NCBI GenBank assembly: GCA_021828925.1
Contig: JAJZCT010000012.1
Coordinates: 1 to 15,402 of the forward strand
Direction: 5' to 3'
DNA length: 15,402 bases
Source: Planctomycetota bacterium
Lineage (GTDB): Bacteria; Planctomycetota; Phycisphaerae; WQYP01
Part shown: positions 1 through 8,114 of the stretch, piece by piece
Layout of the letters: every line of letters starts with the position of its first letter
Position numbering within the stretch: position 1 is the first letter of the stretch
The notes under the pieces: model-generated
What the model saw: only the letters and a program-made list of their open reading frames with translations
Database searches by the model: none
What the model was told of the DNA's origin: nothing
Program-made: the position numbers and the translations under genes

Positions 1-1619
1 CTCCCACACCCTCCATGGCGATCGTGCAGTTTGAAATTGATAAAGCCGATCCCGGTTTGGCAAAAGGCTTTGTCATGCCGCGCGGAACGTCAATGCGCAG
101 CATTGTAGGTGCCGGCGAATCCACCGCGTGCGAATATCGAACCGCGCATAACCTGACGTTATGGCCGATCCATGTCATGGACGCTAAATATCACCTGCGC
201 GAACTTGAAGCGCTGAATCTGGGCATGGGAAGCGGTGTTCAGGCGGCGATTCAGATTCGCCTGGCGTGCAATCCTGGTTTGCTTTGGAATCAGATACAGC
301 TGGACCGCCTGCAATTTTTTATCGCCGGCACATCCGAAGTGCAGATTCGTCTGTATGAGCAGATTATCGGGCAACGTGTGCAGGTGGTTGTGCAACCAAG
401 CTCGGTGCCGGTCAAATGGCGTGAAACGCTGCCCGCCACGTGCATCCGTCGCGTGGGCTTTGATGATGACCATGCACTTCTGCCCGTATGCCCGCGTGCC
501 TTTCAGGGATATCGCCTGCTGCAGGAATATTTTACCATTCCGCAACGGTTTTTGTTTTTTGAAGTTTCCAGTCTCCGATCCATCATTGCCCGCTGTACCG
601 AACCGCACTTGGATTTATTGCTGTGCCTGCGCAAAGCGGATGCAACACTGGAACGCACGGTAACCGCGGCCAATTTTAAGCCCCACTGTTCTCCGGTTAT
701 CAACCTTTTTCCCAAACGCTGTGATCGTATCCAGTTATCAGAACGCTTCAGCGAATTCCCCGTGATTCCTGATCGCACGCGCACCAGAGATTTTGAAGTC
801 TTTGAAATTACGTCCCTGACCGGGCACGGCACCCGATCCGATGATACGCAGGCTTTTCGGAGCTTTTATCGGATATGGGATTCTGCGTCCCGGCGGGATG
901 AAGCCTTTTTTACCGTTCATCGCCAGGCCCGGGTCCCATCCGAACGGGAGCGCTCCGTCGGCGGACGATCAGGTTATACCGGAAGTGATGTATTTATTTC
1001 CCTGGTTGACGGCCAATGTGCACCCTATCGGACCGAACTGCGGCAACTGGGAATTGAGTCGCTTTGTACCAACCGTGATCTGCCGCTTTTTATCCCATTG
1101 GGAAAAGGTGCAACCGACTTCTCTCTTGAATCCGGCGGTCCGGTTAAATCCATTCGGTGTGTTAATGGGGCACCAACAGTTCCCCGCACATCCCTGGCGC
1201 AGGGCGATGCGGCATGGCGCTTGATCAGTCATGTGTCGCTGAATTATCTTTCACTGCTGGATTCCAACGACGGCAGAGGAGCGGCGGCTTTGCAAAATCT
1301 GCTGGGGCTTTATTGCAATATCAATGACCCGGCGTCTGAAAAGCAGGCGCATGGAGTTAAATCCATTTCCAGCTCGCCCATTGTGCGGCGCACGTTCAGC
1401 GACGGGATGATGGCGTTTGTTCGTGGCCTTGAAATCTCGGTGGTTCTGGATGACCATGCGTACGAGGGAACCGGAGCATTTCTTATGGGCGCGGTGCTGG
1501 AGCAATTTTTTTCGCGTTATGTATCAATGAATTCGTTTACCAAGTGCGTGGTCAACACGGTTGACCGCGGAAGGATCATGGAATGGACAGCCCGTCCGGG
1601 ATGCCGGCAGATACTCTGA
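1..1619 (+). CDS. tssF: T6SS baseplate subunit TssF (5' truncated by window edge)
   Basis: TssF (VasA/ImpG family) is a cytoplasmic baseplate protein that forms wedge complexes with TssG, TssE and TssK around the VgrG hub. The frame is already open at base 3, and the codons before the ATG at 15 read PTPS, continuing into MAIVQFE. This matches the conserved internal TssF block around APTPSMAIVQFE, so the ATG at 15 is internal and not the start. About 538 codons are visible. TssF proteins are usually near 600 residues, so roughly 60-80 N-terminal residues are missing. The C-terminus, with FFSRYVSMNSF followed by a Gly-Arg-Ile-Met-Glu-Trp stretch and a short Arg/Pro tail, is typical of the family. 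The gene end overlaps the tssG start by 37 bases, which suggests translational coupling. No frameshift or internal stop is seen. Confidence 0.97.
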   Translation, partial: PTPSMAIVQFEIDKADPGLAKGFVMPRGTSMRSIVGAGESTACEYRTAHNLTLWPIHVMDAKYHLRELEALNLGMGSGVQAAIQIRLACNPGLLWNQIQLDRLQFFIAGTSEVQIRLYEQIIGQRVQVVVQPSSVPVKWRETLPATCIRRVGFDDDHALLPVCPRAFQGYRLLQEYFTIPQRFLFFEVSSLRSIIARCTEPHLDLLLCLRKADATLERTVTAANFKPHCSPVINLFPKRCDRIQLSERFSEFPVIPDRTRTRDFEVFEITSLTGHGTRSDDTQAFRSFYRIWDSASRRDEAFFTVHRQARVPSERERSVGGRSGYTGSDVFISLVDGQCAPYRTELRQLGIESLCTNRDLPLFIPLGKGATDFSLESGGPVKSIRCVNGAPTVPRTSLAQGDAAWRLISHVSLNYLSLLDSNDGRGAAALQNLLGLYCNINDPASEKQAHGVKSISSSPIVRRTFSDGMMAFVRGLEISVVLDDHAYEGTGAFLMGAVLEQFFSRYVSMNSFTKCVVNTVDRGRIMEWTARPGCRQIL

Positions 1620-2626
1620 TGCGGCTGCTGGAATCGCAGGCCGCGTGCTACGACTTTTTCCTGGCCGTTCGCAGTATTGAATGCGCCCGTCGGGATCTGC
1701 CGCGCGTAGGCTATTCCACCTCTCCACGGTTGGACCCGATGCGGTTTGGCCAGGAACCGGCGCTGGCGTTCCCCGCCAGCACGGTTGAAAAACTGGAATT
1801 TTCCGATGCGTTGACCGTGCCCCGGTTAGCAGTGCGCTTTATCGGCCTTTTCGGCCCCAACGGCCCGCTGCCGCTGCATCTGACCGAATACGCCCGTGAG
1901 CGCAAACTGCATGTAAAAGATAATACGCTCTGTGCTTTTGCTGATATGTTTCATCATCGGATGATCAGTTTCTTTTACCGCGCCTGGGCCTGCAATGAGC
2001 CGACTGTCAGTTATGATCGGCATAACACCTCCGCCGCCAATCCGGGAGATGATGACGCCTTCGTCCATTATTTCGCCAGCCTCATGGGGCTGGGAACCGA
2101 TTACTTAATGAGCCGCGACAGCTTACCCGACAACGCCAAACTTTATTTTTCCGGCCGCCTGCTGGCTGGCGTGCGGAATCCGGATGGCTTACGGTCCATT
2201 CTTCATGAATATTTTGGCGTATCGGTGGAAATCGAAGAATTCTCGGGCCGGTGGCTTGCTTTGCCCATGGACTGCCGCTGCCGGCTAGGCTCCAGGCCTG
2301 AGTCGGGGATGCTGGGCCAGACACTCGTGGTAGGGTCGCGCATCTGGGATGCACAGGGAAAATTCAGAATTGTTCTCGGCCCGATGACGCTGCCGGACTT
2401 TAACCGATTATTACCCGGCAGCATCGGTTTTCAGAACCTTTGCGATTGGGTAAAATTATATCTCAATGACGAGTTGGAATGGGATGTGCGCCTGATTCTC
2501 AAGGCCAGTGCCGTACCGCCCATGATTCTGGGACTGGATTGCCGCCTGGGTTATACCACGTGGCTGCATACAACTGAACTGGATCACGACCTGCGGGATT
2601 TGGTTTGCCGCCCCGTCGCGGCTTAA
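1583..2626 (+). CDS. tssG: T6SS baseplate subunit TssG
   Basis: TssG (VasB/ImpH family) pairs with TssF in the baseplate wedge and links it to the TssK adaptor. The 347-residue length is normal for the family. The N-terminal hallmark is present: YDFFLAVRSIE, then a Pro-Arg-Val-Gly segment, then DPMRFGQEPALAFPAS. It is followed by the conserved block VRFIGLFGPNGPLPLHLTEY (about residues 76-95). The C-terminus has the LGLDCRLGYTTWL pattern near residues 313-325. I chose the ATG at 1583 because GGAAGG at 1569-1574 sits 8 bases upstream. An in-frame ATG at 1601 is possible but lacks a comparable ribosome site. The gene starts inside tssF and is followed 22 bases later by clpV, consistent with one transcript. 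Confidence 0.97.
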   Translation: MDSPSGMPADTLMRLLESQAACYDFFLAVRSIECARRDLPRVGYSTSPRLDPMRFGQEPALAFPASTVEKLEFSDALTVPRLAVRFIGLFGPNGPLPLHLTEYARERKLHVKDNTLCAFADMFHHRMISFFYRAWACNEPTVSYDRHNTSAANPGDDDAFVHYFASLMGLGTDYLMSRDSLPDNAKLYFSGRLLAGVRNPDGLRSILHEYFGVSVEIEEFSGRWLALPMDCRCRLGSRPESGMLGQTLVVGSRIWDAQGKFRIVLGPMTLPDFNRLLPGSIGFQNLCDWVKLYLNDELEWDVRLILKASAVPPMILGLDCRLGYTTWLHTTELDHDLRDLVCRPVAA

Positions 2627-2648
2627 AACTAAGGATAAGGATTCATTT

Positions 2649-5402
2649 ATGGCGGAAATCAGTCGCACCGCGTTGTTCGGTAAACTCAATAAGGTGGCCT
2701 ATAAATCCATTGAAAGCGCTGCCGTTTTCTGCAAAATGCGCGGCAATCCATACGTGGAACTGGTGCACTGGATCAATCAGATTCTGCAGTTGGACAATAC
2801 CGACCTGCATCTGATTATCCGTCATTTTGAGTTAAATCCATCCAAATTGGCTGCGGATATAACGGCAGCACTGGATCGCCTGCCGCGCGGGTCCACGTCC
2901 ATATCTGATTTGTCATCGCATATTGATGAAGCGGTGGAGCGGGCTTGGGTGTATGGATCGTTGGTTTATAAAAGTGCCCAGGTGCGCACCGGGCATCTGA
3001 TCATCGGCATGGTAAAAACCGGAACGCTGCGTAACAGCCTGCTGAATATTTCCCGTGAATTTGAAAAGGTGAAGCCCGAACAGTTGTCTGATGAATTCGG
3101 CAAAATAACCTCCGGCTCCACCGAAGAGCTTCTGGCCCCGTCTGAAACTGAAGGCAGTGCGGTGCCGGGGGAGGCCAGCGGAGCCATCGCGCCGGCGGCT
3201 ATGGGTAAACAGGAGGCCTTGGCAAAATTCTCCATTGATCTAACCGCCCGCGCCAAGTCCGGTGAGTTAGATCCCATTGTGGGCCGTGACGAGGAAATCC
3301 GGCAGGTGGTCGATATTCTCATGCGTCGCCGGCAGAACAATCCGATACTGACCGGTGAAGCCGGGGTTGGTAAAACGGCCGTGGTGGAGGGTTTTGCCCA
3401 GCGCGTCGCCGCCGGTGAAGTGCCGCCGTCGCTCAAGGATGTAAGTATTCGCACTCTGGACATTGGTCTGTTGCAGGCCGGCGCCAGTATGAAAGGCGAA
3501 TTTGAGCAGCGCCTGCGATCTGTGATTGAAGAAGTGCAGGCCTCACCCAAACCCATTATCCTTTTTATTGATGAGGCCCATACGCTTATTGGAGCCGGTG
3601 GTGCCGCGGGAACCGGTGATGCGGCCAATTTACTCAAACCCGCCCTGGCTCGCGGCACGCTTCGCACCATCGCCGCCACCACGTGGGATGAATACAAAAA
3701 GCACATTGAAAAAGATCCCGCCCTGACCCGCCGCTTTCAGGTAGTGAAGGTGGAGGAGCCATCGGAGCACAAAGCGGTTTTAATGCTTCGCGGGCTTATT
3801 GCTCCGCTGGAAAAGCACCATCGCGTGCAGATTCTTGATGAAGCCATTGATGCTGCGGTGCGATTGTCTCATCGTTACATTCCATCTCGCCAGTTGCCTG
3901 ATAAAGCGGTCAGCCTGATTGACACCGCCTCGGCCCGTGTCGCCGTAAGTCAGCACGCTTTACCGGCGGAACTGGAGGATTCCAAACGCCGCGTTGAAGC
4001 GCTGGAAATGGAAATTCAAATTGTGAATCGTGAAACCGCCGTTGGCCTGGATCACACCCAGCGACTCTCCGAGGTGAAAGGCCTTTTAGAAGTTGAGAAA
4101 AAGCGTTTCGCCGATCTGGATGCCAAATGGAAGCGGGAAAAACAACTGGTTGACAAAATTCTCGATATTCGCCATTCCTTACGCTCCGCCGCCGAGCCGA
4201 TTGAAAGTGCACCGGAACCCGCAGTAGCTCCACCCGCCAAGCCCAAAGCCAAAGCGGCTCCTGCCCCAGCCGAAGCTGCTCCCACCAGCAAACTTTCCCC
4301 CGAGCAGCGCGATGCTATGCTGACCGATCTGCGTAAATTGCAAAGTGAGCTTTCCGCACTGCAGGGCGAACTGCCCTTGATTTTCCCAACCGTGGATCAG
4401 CAGGCCGTAGCATCGGTGGTCGCGGATTGGACCGGCATCCCCGTCGGCCGTATGGTAAAAAATGAAATTGAGCAAATCCTGAAACTGGCCGACCACCTTG
4501 AGAAGCGCGTGATCGGCCAGCGTCACGGCCTGGAAATTATTGCCCGCCGCGTGCAGACATCGCGTGCCAAACTCGATAATCCCAATCGGCCCATCGGTGT
4601 ATTTATGCTGGCGGGCCCGTCGGGCGTGGGTAAAACGGAAACCGCTCTGGCGCTGGCGGAAACCTTGTATGGCGGTGAACATAATTTAATCACCATCAAC
4701 ATGAGTGAATTTCAGGAAGCGCATACCGTCAGCACGCTCAAAGGCTCTCCGCCGGGATATGTCGGTTATGGTGAGGGCGGCGTCTTAACCGAAGCGGTGC
4801 GACGTAGGCCCTATTCGGTGGTGCTGCTGGATGAGGTGGAAAAAGCGCACAAGGATGTACATGAGATTTTTTTCCAGGTCTTTGACAAAGGCTGGATGGA
4901 AGATGGCGAAGGCCGCATGATCGACTTCAAAAATACCATCATCATCCTGACCACCAATGCCGGACAGGATCTGGTGGTAAACATGTGCAAAGACCCGGAT
5001 TTGCTGCCGGACGCCGAAGGGTTGGAAAAAGCCCTGCGCGGGCCGCTGGTAAAAGTGTTCCCCGATGCTCTGCTGAATCGTCTGGTTGTGGTTCCCTACT
5101 ATCCCATTTCCTCGGCCATGCTCAAGCGGATTATTAACCTCCAGCTTTCGCGCGTGCAAAAGCGTGTACGGGAAACCCATAAGATTCCATTTGAATATGA
5201 TGAATCGGTGCCGAAGCTCATCGCCGAGCGATGCACGGAATTGGAACGCGGTGCGCGCATGGTTGATGCCATGATCACCAATGTTCTTTTGCCGCGGATA
5301 GGCCATGAATTTCTGACCCGTATGATGGAAGGTCGGCGGATTGATCGCATCGCGGTGACCGCCGATGCGGGCGATTTTAAATTTAACTTCGGCGGAAAAT
5401 AG
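2649..5402 (+). CDS. tssH: T6SS sheath-recycling AAA+ ATPase TssH (ClpV)
   Basis: ClpV is a hexameric double-ring AAA+ unfoldase that disassembles the contracted TssB/TssC sheath in the cytoplasm. The 917-residue protein starts with a ClpV-type N domain (ISRTALFGKLN and RGNPYVELVHW) that in this family binds the sheath subunit TssC. D1 has Walker A GEAGVGKT at residues 236-243, Walker B ILFIDE ending at D308-E309, and pore-loop segment GASMKGEFEQR from 278. D2 has Walker A GPSGVGKT at 656-663, Walker B VVLLDE ending at D728-E729, and pore loop GYVGY at 703-707. All nucleotide-binding residues look intact. The middle domain carries an Ala/Pro/Lys-rich low-complexity stretch at about 517-546. 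The start is supported by AAGGA motifs upstream of the ATG. Length and N domain favour ClpV over the general disaggregase ClpB. Confidence 0.98.
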   Translation: MAEISRTALFGKLNKVAYKSIESAAVFCKMRGNPYVELVHWINQILQLDNTDLHLIIRHFELNPSKLAADITAALDRLPRGSTSISDLSSHIDEAVERAWVYGSLVYKSAQVRTGHLIIGMVKTGTLRNSLLNISREFEKVKPEQLSDEFGKITSGSTEELLAPSETEGSAVPGEASGAIAPAAMGKQEALAKFSIDLTARAKSGELDPIVGRDEEIRQVVDILMRRRQNNPILTGEAGVGKTAVVEGFAQRVAAGEVPPSLKDVSIRTLDIGLLQAGASMKGEFEQRLRSVIEEVQASPKPIILFIDEAHTLIGAGGAAGTGDAANLLKPALARGTLRTIAATTWDEYKKHIEKDPALTRRFQVVKVEEPSEHKAVLMLRGLIAPLEKHHRVQILDEAIDAAVRLSHRYIPSRQLPDKAVSLIDTASARVAVSQHALPAELEDSKRRVEALEMEIQIVNRETAVGLDHTQRLSEVKGLLEVEKKRFADLDAKWKREKQLVDKILDIRHSLRSAAEPIESAPEPAVAPPAKPKAKAAPAPAEAAPTSKLSPEQRDAMLTDLRKLQSELSALQGELPLIFPTVDQQAVASVVADWTGIPVGRMVKNEIEQILKLADHLEKRVIGQRHGLEIIARRVQTSRAKLDNPNRPIGVFMLAGPSGVGKTETALALAETLYGGEHNLITINMSEFQEAHTVSTLKGSPPGYVGYGEGGVLTEAVRRRPYSVVLLDEVEKAHKDVHEIFFQVFDKGWMEDGEGRMIDFKNTIIILTTNAGQDLVVNMCKDPDLLPDAEGLEKALRGPLVKVFPDALLNRLVVVPYYPISSAMLKRIINLQLSRVQKRVRETHKIPFEYDESVPKLIAERCTELERGARMVDAMITNVLLPRIGHEFLTRMMEGRRIDRIAVTADAGDFKFNFGGK

Positions 5403-5469
5403 TTATTGCGGCGTCAATACTTTTTGGAATTGACACGCGGAACGCCGTCGCTTAATCAGGAGCTGCACC
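5403..5469. promoter_or_regulatory. tssH-vgrG intergenic gap with inverted repeat
   Basis: This 67-base gap contains the exact inverted repeat GTCAAT (5413-5418) and ATTGAC (5429-5434) around a 10-base centre. A flanking pair, GCGGCGT (5408-5414) and ACGCCGT (5442-5448), is complementary with one G-T wobble. The sequence could act as an operator dyad or an mRNA stem-loop between the core genes and vgrG. No T-run follows, so it is not a standard intrinsic terminator. The vgrG ribosome site GGAG is at 5459-5462, 7 bases before the ATG. Confidence 0.3.
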
Positions 5470-8037
5470 ATGACGAAGTTTAAACAGGGACACCGGGAAT
5501 TAAGCATTGATACGCCGCTGGGTTCTGATGTCCTGCTGCTGACCCGATTCACCGGTACCGAGGCGTTAAGCGCGCCGTTTGAATATGAATTGGAGCTGCT
5601 TTCAGAGAAACCTGATATTAATTTCTCCGATATTCTGGGCAAAAATGTCTCGGTTTCGCTTTCCGCAAAATCCGGAGCACTTTCGGCGGCGTCAAGCATT
5701 CGCTATTTTAATGGGTACATTTCCCGTTTTGAGCAAACGCACAGCGAAGGCAATATCTATCATTATTCGGCGGTCATGGTTCCCTGGCTCTGGTTTTTAA
5801 AGCGTCGCCGCGATTGTCGGATATTTCAAAAACTTACGGTACCGGAAATTGTCCAGCGGATATTTTCCGATCTGGGATTTTCCTCGGTTGTGGACAATGC
5901 CCTTACCGCAACCTACCGCACGTGGGATTACTGCGTACAGTATCGCGAGACCGATTTTGATTTTGTCTCGCGCCTGCTGGAAAACGAAGGAATTTATTAT
6001 TTTTTCAAGCATGAGAAAGATGCCCAGAGCGGCAATATCACGCATAAACTGGTGCTGGCCGATGGCGTATCGGCAAGCGTGAATATCAACGGTGATTCGA
6101 GTATCAGCTATCTGGGGCCGGATCGGGCGGCCAAAGGGGAATATATTCGGGACTGGAAATTGCGGCAGGCACTTCAATCCGGCAATTTCATGCTTAATGA
6201 TTATGATTTTACCGCACCCAAGAAATCACTCTTGGCATCCGCGGCCAACACCGCCGGCGTTGTCAGCCAGACCGATCATCGTGTGTATGATTATCCCGGC
6301 GGCTACACACAATCCTCGGATGGCGGTAATTACGTTCAAGCCCGCATGCAGGAACAGCAGGCGGGTTTCGCTGTGGCTTCAGGAAACTCTAATAATCGTG
6401 GTGTTGAGGCCGGCTATCTGTTTACGCTGGCGGATCATCCGGTATCGGCTATGAATCAGACGTATCTGATCCAGAGCGCGCACTATGACATTCGCAATGA
6501 GAATTATCTGCAAGACCAGCCCGGGCCTGTGGAAACGACGTTCACCTGCAATCTGACCTGCTTTGAATCCAGCCAGCAGTTCCGGCCGGCGCGAATCACG
6601 CCCAAGGCCGTGGTACGCGGCCCGCAGACGGCGGTGGTGGTGGGGCCGTCCGGTGAAAAAATCTACACCGATGAATATGGCCGGGTGAAGGTGCAATTTT
6701 ACTGGGACACCTACGGCACCTCCGATCAGAATTCATCCTGCTGGATTCGCGTATCACAATCCTGGGCCGGAGCACCCAACAACGGATTAAACTGGGGCGA
6801 TATGGCATTACCGCACGTGGGCGATGAAGTCATCGTAGACTTCTTGGAAGGGAACCCCGATAAACCACTGATCACCGGCCGCGTCTACAACGCGGATAAC
6901 ATGCCGCCCGAATCGCTGCCGGCAAATAAACATCGAAGAATTATGCAGGACGATTATGGCAATCGCGTTATTTTGGACGCTACGCCGGGTGATGAACACA
7001 TTCGGCTTTACAGTCCCCACCACCAATCGGATCTTCAATTAGGGAGAAGTGTCCAACACACCACGCAGAGCAATACTTACGGAGTAACCTACGGCAATAA
7101 CTGGTCGTGCACCGCGGGCACTGTCGGAAATGCCGTGCTGGGTAGTGAAGTGGCGATCTGCGCAGGGGGATACGTGAACGCCAAGGGAGGAATTGCATAC
7201 CAGTCAACGCTTGGAATGTCCTATACCTTTAATGGTGGGTACAAATTCGAATGGGACAAGAGCGGCGAACTGATCATTCATGACTCCAGCACCAGCAGCG
7301 TTACCAAAGATGATGTTATTATGGCGGCAGGTGGCAAGATCTATCTGGCAGGCGGTGATGCCGGCCAGAAGGCCTCGCCCCAATACACCTCGGTTGTTCA
7401 GATTAACAACTCAGGAATTGAACTTGAAGTTGGGCCGGAGAAGGAGATTTCGCCCCCGGGGACGAACATTGCCACGAAGCTGATCTTCGGGCTCGTCGGT
7501 CTGATCCCATTGGCCGGCATGGCCATGATGGCGGCCGGCCCGACGTTCGAAAATAATGTCGCACAAAGCTCTCTTTCGGGCAGCGCTACCTCGGCCAGCA
7601 TCGCATCGGGCTCATATACAGCTCCCCAGAGTATATCGCAGGGAATAAACTCAACAGGCCTGACGGATACGAGCGATCCTACAGCTGCAGGTTTAGACGC
7701 TGCGGGCTTGGCCGTGATGGCTTTAGGCATGGTAGTGACAATGGTCTACAGCGCGTACGTGAAGTCGACCGAGAAGGCGATTGAACTCTCTGCCCATGGT
7801 GAAAGTGCGTTAGGGGCCATCAAAATAGAAACATCTGGGAGCGTCAAAGTTGAGAGCATGGACGGTCCGATCATCCTGCGGCATAAAGCTGGCAAAAACT
7901 CGGTCCGTCTGGTTAAAACAGGCGGGGTTTCCATTGAGTCGCCCAACAATAACATTATGCTGAAGGCTACCAACATAAAGCTAAATGGATCCAGCGGAGT
8001 TACAATCAACGGGAGCGCTATCCAAGTTGCTCCTTAG
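5470..8037 (+). CDS. vgrG: T6SS spike protein VgrG (TssI) with C-terminal hydrophobic insert
   Basis: VgrG trimers form the puncturing spike of the T6SS, equivalent to phage gp27 plus gp5. The 855-residue protein has the gp27-like hub at about residues 1-370 (start FKQGHRELSIDTPLG, then TRFTGTEALSAPFEYELEL). An OB-fold follows at about 374-475, with DEYGRVKVQFYWD from D401, a WIRVSQSWAG segment from W425 and LPHVGDEVIVDF from L447. Residues after about 505 are repeat-like, Gly- and beta-rich, as in the gp5 needle. Two strongly hydrophobic stretches, 671-690 and 744-764, are separated by a Ser/Thr/Gly-rich linker. After them beta-repeat sequence resumes to the stop. No recognisable enzymatic toxin domain is seen, so this is not an obvious evolved VgrG with a known effector. 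GGAG 7 bases before the ATG supports the start. Confidence 0.96.
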   Translation: MTKFKQGHRELSIDTPLGSDVLLLTRFTGTEALSAPFEYELELLSEKPDINFSDILGKNVSVSLSAKSGALSAASSIRYFNGYISRFEQTHSEGNIYHYSAVMVPWLWFLKRRRDCRIFQKLTVPEIVQRIFSDLGFSSVVDNALTATYRTWDYCVQYRETDFDFVSRLLENEGIYYFFKHEKDAQSGNITHKLVLADGVSASVNINGDSSISYLGPDRAAKGEYIRDWKLRQALQSGNFMLNDYDFTAPKKSLLASAANTAGVVSQTDHRVYDYPGGYTQSSDGGNYVQARMQEQQAGFAVASGNSNNRGVEAGYLFTLADHPVSAMNQTYLIQSAHYDIRNENYLQDQPGPVETTFTCNLTCFESSQQFRPARITPKAVVRGPQTAVVVGPSGEKIYTDEYGRVKVQFYWDTYGTSDQNSSCWIRVSQSWAGAPNNGLNWGDMALPHVGDEVIVDFLEGNPDKPLITGRVYNADNMPPESLPANKHRRIMQDDYGNRVILDATPGDEHIRLYSPHHQSDLQLGRSVQHTTQSNTYGVTYGNNWSCTAGTVGNAVLGSEVAICAGGYVNAKGGIAYQSTLGMSYTFNGGYKFEWDKSGELIIHDSSTSSVTKDDVIMAAGGKIYLAGGDAGQKASPQYTSVVQINNSGIELEVGPEKEISPPGTNIATKLIFGLVGLIPLAGMAMMAAGPTFENNVAQSSLSGSATSASIASGSYTAPQSISQGINSTGLTDTSDPTAAGLDAAGLAVMALGMVVTMVYSAYVKSTEKAIELSAHGESALGAIKIETSGSVKVESMDGPIILRHKAGKNSVRLVKTGGVSIESPNNNIMLKATNIKLNGSSGVTINGSAIQVAP
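7480..7761 (+). other. VgrG insert: two hydrophobic segments with Ser/Thr/Gly linker
   Basis: Residues 671-690 of VgrG (LIFGLVGLIPLAGMAMMAAG) and 744-764 (ending VVTMVYSAYV) are long enough and apolar enough to be membrane-spanning helices. The 53 residues between them are rich in Ser, Thr, Ala and Gly. Beta-repeat sequence lies on both sides, so the segment reads as an insertion in the needle tail and not as a C-terminal fusion. Standard VgrG needle tails lack such segments. Whether they enter a membrane, pack inside the trimer or bind a cargo or chaperone cannot be told from sequence. Confidence 0.6.
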
Positions 8038-8056
8038 CGCTGGGATGCCCGAGCGC
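8037..8056 (+). terminator. GC-rich hairpin at the vgrG stop codon (terminator-like, no U-tract)
   Basis: GCGCTGGG (8037-8044) pairs with CCC (8048-8050) and AGCGC (8052-8056). This gives an 8-bp GC-rich stem with a 3-base loop (ATG) and one bulged G at 8051. The left arm begins at the last base of the vgrG stop codon. There is no run of T after it, so it does not meet the usual rule for intrinsic termination. It may instead be an attenuator, an mRNA-stabilising 3' end or a processing site between vgrG and the next gene. The rest of the gap (8057-8114) holds only the AAAAGG ribosome site at 8104-8109. Confidence 0.4.
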
Positions 8057-8114
8057 GTGGCTTCCAAAGGTGATACTCAAGTTGTCTCTGTAGTTAAATT
8101 GTCAAAAGGCTTGC

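Noticed and set aside
15..17. ATG at 15 as the start of tssF
   Set aside because: The frame is open upstream to the window edge, and the codons before it complete a conserved internal TssF motif. No ribosome site fits, and the protein would lack its N-terminus.
2966..3706. 246-codon open frame on the - strand inside clpV
   Set aside because: It lies wholly opposite intact, conserved ClpV sequence. Its Ser/Arg/Pro-rich product looks like the shadow of a coding strand and has no recognisable domain.
5430..5458. TTGACA at 5430-5435 as a -35 promoter box for vgrG
   Set aside because: The position 15-17 bases on has only poor -10 matches, which overlap the vgrG ribosome site, so the transcript would start at or inside the gene. 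TTGACA is also part of the inverted repeat.
7022..8037. VgrG tail as a known C-terminal effector domain
   Set aside because: No actin cross-linking, lysozyme, lipase, nuclease or metalloprotease motif is visible. The tail is beta-repeat sequence apart from the hydrophobic insert.
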